A DNA stretch of 48,089 nt from Avelusimicrobium sp963660385 (GTDB lineage: Bacteria > Elusimicrobiota > Elusimicrobia > Elusimicrobiales > Elusimicrobiaceae), in contig CAVKWQ010000002.1 of the NCBI GenBank assembly GCA_963660385.1, positions 1-48,089 on the forward strand, given 5' to 3'. Positions 8,412-14,859 of the stretch are shown here, in pieces. A program made the position numbers and the translations under genes. Each line of letters starts with the position of its first letter. Within the stretch, counting starts at the first letter, position 1. The notes beneath the pieces were generated by a model. The model did not search any database. It was not told the DNA's origin and worked only from the letters and a program-made list of their open reading frames with translations.

Positions 8412-9797
8412 ATGAAATCAAAAAAATTAAGTCGTTACGCCGTTTTAGCGGCAGTATTGTTTTTTATGGGGACGCTGTTTCCGTACGCGTATGCGGCGGC
8501 GGATAACAGTTTAAAACAGTTGCGTACCTTGGTAGATGTGCTGGAATACGTCAAGGAAAACTATGTAGAGGTTACCGATACGGATAAACTTGTTTCCGGT
8601 GCCATCAAGGGCGTAGTGGGGGAACTGGACGATTTTTCGCAATATTTGGACCCCAAAGATTATAAGGAACTCAAAAACGATACCCGCGGCGACTTTGGCG
8701 GCTTGGGTATCCGCTTGCAGGCGGTGGACGGCTTTATTACGGTTATGACGCCTATGCCGGGCACGCCCGCCTTTAAGGCCGGGGTAATGCCGGGCGACCG
8801 CATTGTGGCGGTGGACGATAAGGACGTAAAAAATATGCCCTTGGATGAAGCCGTGGAATTAATGCGCGGCCCCGTGGGCAGTAAAGTAAAAATTACCATT
8901 AGCCGCAAGGACGATAAAGGCGAATACAAGAATTTGCCGGACTTTAAATTTAAGCGCGAAAAAATCGTGCCCGAGGTGGTCTATTCCCGTATGCTTCCAG
9001 GCAAAGTCGGGTATGTGTATTTGGTGGATTTTTCGGGCCACAGCACCGAAGCCATTAAAAAAGCGTTAAAGGACTTGCAAAAACAAGGGATGACCTCGCT
9101 GGTGCTGGACTTACGCTTTAACCCCGGCGGTTTATTAACGGGCGCGGTGGATATTGCCAAACTCTTTTTGGCGCCGGATGAAATGATTGTCTATACCCAA
9201 GGGCGCAAACCCGAGTATTACCAAGAATTTAAAACCTCCGCCCAACCGGATTACCCGAATATCCCGATGGCGCTTCTCGTCAACCAAGGCTCCGCCAGCG
9301 CAAGCGAAATCGTTTCGGGCGCCTTGCAAGACAACGGCCGCGCGTTTGTCGTAGGCCAACGGACGTTTGGCAAAGCCAGCGTACAGCAAGTAATGCCGCT
9401 TTCCGGCGGGGCGGGCCTGCGCCTGACGATTGCGCATTATTACACACCGTCCGGTCGCTTAATCCAGCGCGATTACCGCGATAAATCCAAGGCCGACGAG
9501 GGCGGTATTGTGCCGGATGTGGAAGTTGTCTTCCCGGCGGACAAGGAAGCCAAGGTGTTTATGCAGTATAATAATATTGTGCATACACCCGGCCAAAAAA
9601 CGCCCGATATGAAGTTTACCGTGGCCGACCCGGTGCTGGATAAAGCCGTGGAAATTTTGACGGGCAAAGTAAGCCTGGAAGATGCCAAAGCCGCTTCCAA
9701 AAAGGCGGCCGAAGAGCGCAAAGCCCAAAAGGCGGACAAAAAAAATACCGCTAAAACGGATGATAAAAAAGCCGATAAAAAGGAAGCCTCTAAATGA
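8412..9797 (+). CDS. C-terminal processing peptidase (S41, CtpA/Prc type)
   Basis: A 461-aa exported serine protease with a signal peptide (about 1-28), a PDZ domain (about 95-175, with the GDRIVAVDDKDV pattern) and an S41 catalytic core. The Ser-Lys dyad is visible: GSASASEI gives Ser at about 296 and RTFGKASVQ gives Lys at about 321, the usual 25-residue spacing. The last ~45 residues form a Lys/Ala/Asp-rich tail that is likely disordered. Such proteases trim or degrade envelope proteins, often cell-wall hydrolases, which fits the ftsX-envC neighbours. AGAGGA precedes the ATG. The stop overlaps the next start (ATGA). Confidence 0.95.
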   Translation: MKSKKLSRYAVLAAVLFFMGTLFPYAYAAADNSLKQLRTLVDVLEYVKENYVEVTDTDKLVSGAIKGVVGELDDFSQYLDPKDYKELKNDTRGDFGGLGIRLQAVDGFITVMTPMPGTPAFKAGVMPGDRIVAVDDKDVKNMPLDEAVELMRGPVGSKVKITISRKDDKGEYKNLPDFKFKREKIVPEVVYSRMLPGKVGYVYLVDFSGHSTEAIKKALKDLQKQGMTSLVLDLRFNPGGLLTGAVDIAKLFLAPDEMIVYTQGRKPEYYQEFKTSAQPDYPNIPMALLVNQGSASASEIVSGALQDNGRAFVVGQRTFGKASVQQVMPLSGGAGLRLTIAHYYTPSGRLIQRDYRDKSKADEGGIVPDVEVVFPADKEAKVFMQYNNIVHTPGQKTPDMKFTVADPVLDKAVEILTGKVSLEDAKAASKKAAEERKAQKADKKNTAKTDDKKADKKEASK

Positions 9798-10813
9798 AGA
9801 AAGATTTTACGATTTTAGGTATTGAATCCACTTGCGACGAAACCTCCGCCGCCCTTTTAAAGGGGGGCAAAGAGATTTTGTCTAACGTTATTTATTCCCA
9901 AATTGACGAACATAAAAAATACCACGGAGTCGTGCCGGAGTTAGCCAGCCGTGCCCACGCCGCCAAAATTGCCACCGTCATCGGCGAGGCCTTAAAGGAC
10001 CAGCCGATTGATTACGTTGCCTTTGCCAGCGGCCCCGGCCTGCCCGGCGGCTTAATGGTGGGGCGTGTGGCGGCGGAAACGCTTGCAAAATTCAAAAAAG
10101 TGCCTATAATAGGAGTAAACCACCTGGAAGGGCATATTTTTGCGTGCGATTTTGAAGGCAACGAAGCCAAAAACAAATTGCAATTTCCGTTGGTGGCGTT
10201 GGTGGTGTCCGGCGGACACACGGAACTGTGGTACGTTAGAAACTACGGCGATTATAAAGTATTGGGTAAAACGCGCGACGACGCCGCGGGTGAAGCCTTT
10301 GATAAGGTAGCCAAGTTGTTGGGGCTGGCTTATCCGGGTGGGCCGCAGGTGTCCAAGCAGGCACTTTTGGGCAAGCGGGATGCTATCCATTTTCCGCGAC
10401 CGCTGTTGCCGGGAACGTGGGAATTTTCGTTCAGCGGTATCAAAACCGCGGTCAGTTATTACCTGCGCGACCATAAAGATTTTTCTATCCCCGATGTCTG
10501 CGCCAGTTTTGAAGAAGCAATGGTGGAAACCTTGGTAACCAAAACTTTGTTGGCCGCCAAAAAATATAAGGTAAAACACATTGCCGTAGGCGGCGGGGTG
10601 GCGGCGAACTCGCTCCTGCGCGAAAAAATGCAGGAAGAGGCCCGGAAAGCGGGCATAGAGGTCCACTTTGTGGAGCGCAAATTGTCCTCGGACAACGCCG
10701 CTATGATTGCCTTGGCCGCTTATAAAAAATTGGAACACGCCGAAAAGACCGGCAAACCGGTTAAAAAGAATATAGACATTAACCCCAATATGAAGGTACG
10801 CAGTTGGGATTAG
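9794..10813 (+). CDS. tsaD: tRNA N6-adenosine threonylcarbamoyltransferase
   Basis: TsaD (Kae1/Qri7 family) transfers threonylcarbamoyl from TC-AMP to A37 of ANN-decoding tRNAs, in complex with TsaB and TsaE. The 339-aa protein has GIESTCDETSAAL at the N-terminus, the metal-binding HLEGH (H110 and H114), VVSGGHTELW, and a C-terminal VGGGVAANSLLR and SSDNAAMIA motif carrying the metal-binding Asp. Length matches the family. It starts within the stop of the S41 protease gene (ATGA, 4-nt overlap), suggesting translational coupling. tsaB, tsaC and tsaE are not in the window. Confidence 0.97.
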   Translation: MKKDFTILGIESTCDETSAALLKGGKEILSNVIYSQIDEHKKYHGVVPELASRAHAAKIATVIGEALKDQPIDYVAFASGPGLPGGLMVGRVAAETLAKFKKVPIIGVNHLEGHIFACDFEGNEAKNKLQFPLVALVVSGGHTELWYVRNYGDYKVLGKTRDDAAGEAFDKVAKLLGLAYPGGPQVSKQALLGKRDAIHFPRPLLPGTWEFSFSGIKTAVSYYLRDHKDFSIPDVCASFEEAMVETLVTKTLLAAKKYKVKHIAVGGGVAANSLLREKMQEEARKAGIEVHFVERKLSSDNAAMIALAAYKKLEHAEKTGKPVKKNIDINPNMKVRSWD

Positions 10814-10827
10814 TGTAAGGAGTCCAA

Positions 10828-12033
10828 ATGATTTTGTGGGTAATGCCCGACGCGGGCGATAAAAGTAAAGACGTTTACGCTTCGTTTATTTCTCTTTTTA
10901 AAAAGGAAAACCCGTCCATAGACGTTACCATACGCGTTTTTACGCGCAATGTGCTTTGGCGGCGTATGTTTACCATAAAGCACCCCACACACGAGGAAGA
11001 AGTACCGGATTTGATTCAAATTCCGCACTATTGGACCGCCCTTTTAGTGCGCGAGGGCGTGGCGGAAAACTTGTCGGAATTGGACCCCGGGCTATCCTTA
11101 GCCAACTGCTTGGTTCCGCTTAAAGCGCATTGTTACCAGCCGGGCACCAAGGATATTTATTCTTACCCGTGGTGGTTTGATTTAAGCGCGCTGCATTACC
11201 GGGCCGACCATTTGAAATTAGTAACTTCCAAGCCCGAACAGGACCTGGCCACTTGGGACGGGCTCTTGCACACCTGCGAAGCCTTGCGCGAACAATTTAA
11301 AGATGTTCCCGGTTATTACCCAATGCAAAACAGCGATTGGCGCGGCTCTCTTTCTATGCGCAACGCCCTGCCGTGCGTATGGGGGCGCGGGTCGGACCTT
11401 TTATCCGCCGACCGCGGCACAACCCTAGTAGGCACGAAGGCGTTTAAAGAGGGTATCCGCGATTACATCAATTTGGCCCTTAAAAACTATATGCCCATTT
11501 TGCGCGAGCGCGGCTCGCTGGGAACGGTCGTTTCCGGCAAGGCCAGTATGATGATTTCCCGCAAACAGGGCGTAAGCACCTTTAACGCGCGGCGCGGTAT
11601 CCGCGTGCGCACGCTCCCGGTGCCGACGACGGGCGATATGTATTTTTCCTATCTGTCCGGGATGAACCTGTTTATCAACACTCAGTCGCAGGAAAAAAAG
11701 AACGCCTTAAAATTTATTAAATTCTGCGCCCGCCCGGATATCCAACTGCATTACGCTTCTATGATTGACGCCTTCCCGGCGTTTGAAGACGCCTTTGAGC
11801 AGTTTATTTTCTCCTCCACCCAGCGGCTCAGCACATACAGCAATATTTTGTCCTCTGCGCGCACCTTGCCCAATATCACCATTACGGGCACGATTATGGA
11901 AATTTTAAAGCGCGTGCTGGCCGTGTGCGCCACGCAGATTGTCGAGGGCCGTTTCAGCCAAGCCTCCCTGGATAGGGACTTGGACTTAACCGCCAAAGAA
12001 ATAGAATATTTGTTGTCCATTTACGAGGCCTAG
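10828..12033 (+). CDS. Solute-binding-protein fold, family 1, with no signal peptide
   Basis: This 401-aa protein resembles the sugar-type family-1 solute-binding proteins. The N-terminal strand ILWVMPDAG is followed by an amphipathic helix with FKKENPSIDVTIRV. A PDLIQIPHYWTALLV stretch and a late KNALKFIKFCARPDIQ helix follow, all typical of this fold. The start has AAGGAG 7 nt upstream and lies 14 nt after the tsaD stop, so no signal peptide can be added upstream. As written, the protein should stay in the cytoplasm. No ABC permease or ATPase gene is adjacent. The next gene, 4 nt on, is a diguanylate cyclase, so a cytoplasmic ligand-sensing role is possible but unproven. Confidence 0.8.
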   Translation: MILWVMPDAGDKSKDVYASFISLFKKENPSIDVTIRVFTRNVLWRRMFTIKHPTHEEEVPDLIQIPHYWTALLVREGVAENLSELDPGLSLANCLVPLKAHCYQPGTKDIYSYPWWFDLSALHYRADHLKLVTSKPEQDLATWDGLLHTCEALREQFKDVPGYYPMQNSDWRGSLSMRNALPCVWGRGSDLLSADRGTTLVGTKAFKEGIRDYINLALKNYMPILRERGSLGTVVSGKASMMISRKQGVSTFNARRGIRVRTLPVPTTGDMYFSYLSGMNLFINTQSQEKKNALKFIKFCARPDIQLHYASMIDAFPAFEDAFEQFIFSSTQRLSTYSNILSSARTLPNITITGTIMEILKRVLAVCATQIVEGRFSQASLDRDLDLTAKEIEYLLSIYEA

Positions 12034-12037
12034 CGCT

Positions 12038-13579
12038 ATGTTTGATAAAAAATCTTATACGCTCTATAAATTCCACAAACAGTTGAACCAGTCGTTCCAA
12101 AACAAGCGGGAACTGTTGGAGTGCGCCTTGCCCGCCTTGCGCAACTTGTTTAAGTTGGACCGCGTGTACTTTTTTGACTGGCAGCAGGAGCGCGCGCTGT
12201 TATCCCTGCGTATGATGTGCAAGAAGGAATACTGTATGGATATGCAGGAGGATATTTCCGTTTTAAACGAGCCTGTATTTTTAAAGCAACTGTTGCAAAA
12301 CGGCGAGGCCGAAACGACCGATTTAAGTTATCCCGCCATTTATGTATTGGTAAAATGGCAGCGCCCCAGCGTGGAATTAAAAGCGGGCGAAGTCCACAGT
12401 TTTATGCAGGAAAAGGTGGGCGTACTTCGCTTGGAGCGTTTCCGCAAGAACCGCGGTTTTACGCCTGAGGAAAAGGAATTAATCAAGGCCTTGGGACAGG
12501 AAATTTCCCACAATTTGCGCAATACGGAAATTGACCAGGCCAAAAACCAGCGCTTAAATGTTTCCACCGCGCTGAACGATTTATCTACTATTTTTGCCTC
12601 GTCCTTGCGTTTAAACGACGGCCTGGAACTTATTTTAAAGGGTGTGCAAAAATACTTCCGCTTTGACCGTGTCCGCCTGTATTTAACCGACGGCGAGGGC
12701 AATAAAATTAAGTCCGTGCTGGGCGTGGATGTGTCCGGCCAGGTAACCCACCAAGAGGGCTCTTCTCTCCCGGCGGCCGAGCAAAATTTGCTTAAAGAGG
12801 TGTTTGACTCCTCCGCCACCTACCGCTCCACCCGCAGCGTGATTTATATCCCGCTTAAAGTCCAGCGCACGAAAGTCGGCTTTTTGGCGTTTGACAATAT
12901 TTTGTCGCGCCGCAAGGTGGGGTATTTGGACTTTATTTCCTTGCAGCAGTTTGCTACGCAAATGGCGCTGACGATTGACAACGCCCGCCTGTTTGAGCGC
13001 GTGCAGGAACTTTCCAATTACGACGAACTGACCAAACTGCCGGTACGCCGCTATTTCAACGAAAAATTTGCGGAAGAAATTTACCGCTCCAAACGCTTTG
13101 ATTTAACGATGTGCCTGATTATTATGGATATTGACTGGTTCAAGCAGATTAACGACGGCTACGGCCACCAAATCGGCGATTGGGCCTTGAAAGAGGTCAG
13201 CCGCGTGATTCGCACCAGCCTGCGCCAGACGGACGTACCTTGCCGCTTCGGCGGGGACGAAATGGTGGTTATGCTCCCGCGCACCAACAGCGAGGAAGCC
13301 AAAATTATCGCCAAGCGTTTAAAAGAGCGCATTTGCGCCATTACTCTGCCGGACCGCTACACCGACGGAAAAGCCGTACATTTGAGTATCAGCCAAGGCA
13401 TTTCCTGCTTTCCGTTTGACGGGGAAACCTCGGAATCCCTTTTGGAAAAGGCCGATAAAGCCCTGTATGTGGTTAAGCAGAACGGGCGCGGCAGTTTTGC
13501 GGTGTACCGCGAAGTAGCCGACCAAGTGGCGCAAGAGGGCGAGGGCGCGGATAATGCCCGCGGCTCCCAAATGCGGTAA
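12038..13579 (+). CDS. GAF-domain diguanylate cyclase (GGDEF)
   Basis: A 513-aa soluble protein with two GAF-like sensory regions (about 25-165 and 180-325) and a C-terminal GGDEF domain (about 335-495). The active-site loop reads GGDEM (about 405-409), a conservative variant of GGDEF. An inhibitory I-site RQTD sits five residues before it (about 396-399). These features predict an active, product-inhibited enzyme making c-di-GMP from two GTP. The starting ATG is 4 nt after the solute-binding gene. Downstream lie repeats rather than another gene. Because c-di-GMP commonly controls pili, a link with the Tad locus starting 1.3 kb away is attractive but inferred. Confidence 0.93.
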   Translation: MFDKKSYTLYKFHKQLNQSFQNKRELLECALPALRNLFKLDRVYFFDWQQERALLSLRMMCKKEYCMDMQEDISVLNEPVFLKQLLQNGEAETTDLSYPAIYVLVKWQRPSVELKAGEVHSFMQEKVGVLRLERFRKNRGFTPEEKELIKALGQEISHNLRNTEIDQAKNQRLNVSTALNDLSTIFASSLRLNDGLELILKGVQKYFRFDRVRLYLTDGEGNKIKSVLGVDVSGQVTHQEGSSLPAAEQNLLKEVFDSSATYRSTRSVIYIPLKVQRTKVGFLAFDNILSRRKVGYLDFISLQQFATQMALTIDNARLFERVQELSNYDELTKLPVRRYFNEKFAEEIYRSKRFDLTMCLIIMDIDWFKQINDGYGHQIGDWALKEVSRVIRTSLRQTDVPCRFGGDEMVVMLPRTNSEEAKIIAKRLKERICAITLPDRYTDGKAVHLSISQGISCFPFDGETSESLLEKADKALYVVKQNGRGSFAVYREVADQVAQEGEGADNARGSQMR

Positions 13580-13583
13580 AAAG

Positions 13584-13681
13584 GGGCTTGTAAGAATTGC
13601 CCCGCTGATTTGTGATAGAGGACACCTGCTCTTTTTAGCGCCGTCATCCCCGAGTGTTTTAGTCGGGGATCTGTTGTTATA
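13584..13681 (+). repeat. Direct repeat A, left copy (~98 bp)
   Basis: Bases 13584-13681 match 14234-14331 at a constant 650-bp offset. The last 71 bases (13611-13681 against 14261-14331) differ at only two positions, and the first ~27 are more diverged. Inside is a palindrome, ATCCCCGA ... TCGGGGAT (about 13655-13671), that can fold as a hairpin and might also stop transcription after the GGDEF gene. The two copies bracket the GIY-YIG gene. Confidence 0.9.
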
Positions 13682-13690
13682 AAATAAGTG

Positions 13691-13730
13691 GTCATCCTGA
13701 ACTGGTGTCCTGCAAGGTGCGATCCGCTGG
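13691..13730 (+). repeat. Diverged palindromic GTCATCCTGAA-type element
   Basis: Starts with GTCATCCTGAACTGG and later carries GATCCGCTGG. It shares the opening and closing words of the intact palindromic elements nearby, but its inner arms no longer pair well. Confidence 0.5.
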
Positions 13731-13761
13731 GTTCGGGGATTTGTCGTTATTAAAAAGGCGG

Positions 13762-13795
13762 GTCATCCTGAATTTAGTTCAGGATCTACCGCTTG
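13762..13795 (+). repeat. Palindromic element B, copy 1
   Basis: Thirty-four bases identical to 14539-14572. The core pairs ATCCTGAA with TTCAGGAT around a short AT-rich loop, and the element ends with CTACCGCTTG. It lies 35 bp before the GIY-YIG start. Confidence 0.9.
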
Positions 13796-13829
13796 TGCTG
13801 TTGTAAATAAATATTATATTCCCCATTTT

Positions 13830-14117
13830 ATGAACGCTTACATTTACATCCTTACCAATTCCACCCATAGCGTATTATATATTGGGGTAACTAACAATTT
13901 AGTACGCCGGATATATGAACATAAAAATAAATTGTTAGAAGGGTTTACTTGCGATTATTCGGTAAATCGTTTGGTGTATTACGAACAATTTAACGATATC
14001 GTAGCGGCGATTACCCGCGAAAAGCAACTTAAAAACTGGCACCGGGCGTGGAAGGAAAATTTAATTGAAGGCTCCAATCCCACGTGGCGCGACTTATATG
14101 ACGAAATTATTTTATAA
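13830..14117 (+). CDS. Small GIY-YIG endonuclease domain protein
   Basis: A 95-aa stand-alone GIY-YIG domain of the UvrC/YhbQ superfamily. The GIY motif appears as YIY (residues 4-6) and YIG at 17-19. The catalytic-type Arg is in VRRIYEH (R27), and the metal-binding Glu is in REKQLKNW (E64). All core residues are present, so DNA nicking or cleavage is plausible. Members of this short group have no settled cellular role. The gene is more AT-rich than its neighbours and stands alone, bracketed by ~98-bp direct repeats and palindromic elements. It is therefore likely to be part of, or to act on, the repeat cluster. No clear ribosome site is seen. Confidence 0.9.
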   Translation: MNAYIYILTNSTHSVLYIGVTNNLVRRIYEHKNKLLEGFTCDYSVNRLVYYEQFNDIVAAITREKQLKNWHRAWKENLIEGSNPTWRDLYDEIIL

Positions 14118-14153
14118 TATGGGAAATTGCTCTTTTTAATAAACGACCCAAAA

Positions 14154-14182
14154 GGTAGATTCTGAAACAAGTTCAGAATGAC
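14154..14182 (-). repeat. Palindromic element D, inverted copy
   Basis: These 29 bases are the exact reverse complement of 48043-48071, almost 34 kb away. The core pairs ATTCTGAA with TTCAGAAT. The element lies 37 bp after the GIY-YIG stop. Confidence 0.92.
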
Positions 14183-14223
14183 CCCTTATTTTAAATGGAT
14201 GTTGTTTTGAATTATAAAGTCAG

Positions 14224-14257
14224 CCTGAATTGTTGGCTCGTAAAGTGTGCCCCACAG
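14224..14257 (+). repeat. Repeat C, copy 1
   Basis: A 34-base unit beginning CCTGAATTGTTGGCTC is repeated at 14473-14506 with a few changes. Its right side overlaps the left part of the right copy of repeat A, so the repeats are nested. Confidence 0.75.
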
Positions 14258-14331
14258 GCTTGTGATAGAGGACACCTGCTCTTTTTAGTGCCGTCATCCC
14301 CGAGCGTTTTAGTCGGGGATCTGTTGTTATA
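14234..14331 (+). repeat. Direct repeat A, right copy (~98 bp)
   Basis: Partner of 13584-13681 in the same orientation, exactly 650 bp downstream. The GIY-YIG gene and one inverted palindrome lie between the two copies. Confidence 0.9.
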
Positions 14332-14419
14332 CAAAAGAGGAAAACAACAGATACTGGAACGTTCCGCTTCGGCAAACCTTCCAGTATGACCTTTGTTTAT
14401 GCTTCCTTTTATGTTGGTT

Positions 14420-14453
14420 GTCATCCTGGAAAGTTGTAGTCCAGGATCCGCCG
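14420..14453 (+). repeat. Palindromic GTCATCCTGGA-type element
   Basis: Begins GTCATCCTGGA and ends TCCAGGATCCGCCG. The arms ATCCTGGA and TCCAGGAT are perfect complements. The arm sequence differs from element B in a compensated way, which suggests that pairing itself is kept. Confidence 0.75.
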
Positions 14454-14472
14454 TTATTACAAAGGCAGGTCA

Positions 14473-14506
14473 TCCTGAATTGTTGGCTCATAAAGTATGC
14501 TTCACA
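14473..14506 (+). repeat. Repeat C, copy 2
   Basis: Second copy of the unit at 14224-14257, with scattered differences. Confidence 0.7.
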
Positions 14507-14538
14507 GAGTTTTTGCTTTGTCGTTATTACAAAAGGAA

Positions 14539-14572
14539 GTCATCCTGAATTTAGTTCAGGATCTACCGCTTG
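14539..14572 (+). repeat. Palindromic element B, copy 2
   Basis: Identical over 34 bases to 13762-13795 and in the same orientation. Confidence 0.9.
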
Positions 14573-14642
14573 GGCCGTTTGTTGTGGCCGTTTGGCATTG
14601 TGGTTTTAAAGCGCTTTTATAGCAAATTTGCCGTTAATTAAA

Positions 14643-14667
14643 TTAGGGTATGATATCATTTCCCTAA
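14643..14667. promoter_or_regulatory. Nested inverted repeat, possible operator of the pilus operon
   Basis: TTAGGG (14643-14648) pairs with CCCTAA (14662-14667). Between them lies ATGATATCAT, itself a perfect 10-bp palindrome (14650-14659). It sits about 190 bp upstream of the FlgD-repeat gene, in an AT-rich segment just before a TTGACA word. A dimeric regulator site is a reasonable guess. A regulator of the NarL type is encoded at 34928. Confidence 0.4.
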
Positions 14668-14770
14668 TAAGACGGGGAAAAATGCAAAAAATAGTTGACA
14701 TTTGCCCCAAAAGTTGCAAAAATTTAAGAGTATAGGTTCGGCGTCTGTTTATTTTTATAATCAGCCGCCG

Positions 14771-14798
14771 TTCCGCGCGCATTGTTTTAAGCGCGGAA
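14771..14798 (+). promoter_or_regulatory. Hairpin in the leader of the FlgD-repeat gene
   Basis: TTCCGCGC (14771-14778) and GCGCGGAA (14791-14798) are exact complements around a 12-nt loop. There is no T run, so this is not a simple terminator. A short AT-rich stretch with TATAAT follows. Confidence 0.4.
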
Positions 14799-14859
14799 AA
14801 GATTTGTAAAAAATATAATTTTGAGACGGGAATTAAGTCCCCAAATGGATACATACACA

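Larger units (their letters stand above)
14118..14844. other. 727-bp gene-free region packed with repeats and inverted repeats
   Basis: The stretch between the GIY-YIG gene and the FlgD-repeat gene holds no credible coding region. The left part (to about 14575) is a mosaic of repeats A, B and C and related palindromes. The right part (about 14600-14844) is AT-rich and has an operator-like inverted repeat (14643-14667), a TTGACA at 14695-14700 without a good -10 partner, an 8-bp hairpin (14771-14798) and a TATAAT at 14814-14819 without a good -35 partner. It probably contains the promoter of the pilus operon. Confidence 0.8.

Noticed and set aside
13830..14117. Homing endonuclease inside an intron or intein
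   Set aside because: No split host gene surrounds the GIY-YIG frame; both neighbours are complete.
13584..14572. CRISPR array
   Set aside because: Repeats differ in length and orientation, spacing is irregular, a protein gene lies between them, and no cas genes are present.
14695..14736. Promoter built on TTGACA at 14695
   Set aside because: No acceptable -10 box lies 16-18 bp downstream; the TATAGG at 14731 is 30 bp away.
14821..14859. Upstream TTG or ATG starts of the FlgD-repeat protein
   Set aside because: The ATG at 14860 gives the most regular signal peptide, though 14845 cannot be excluded.
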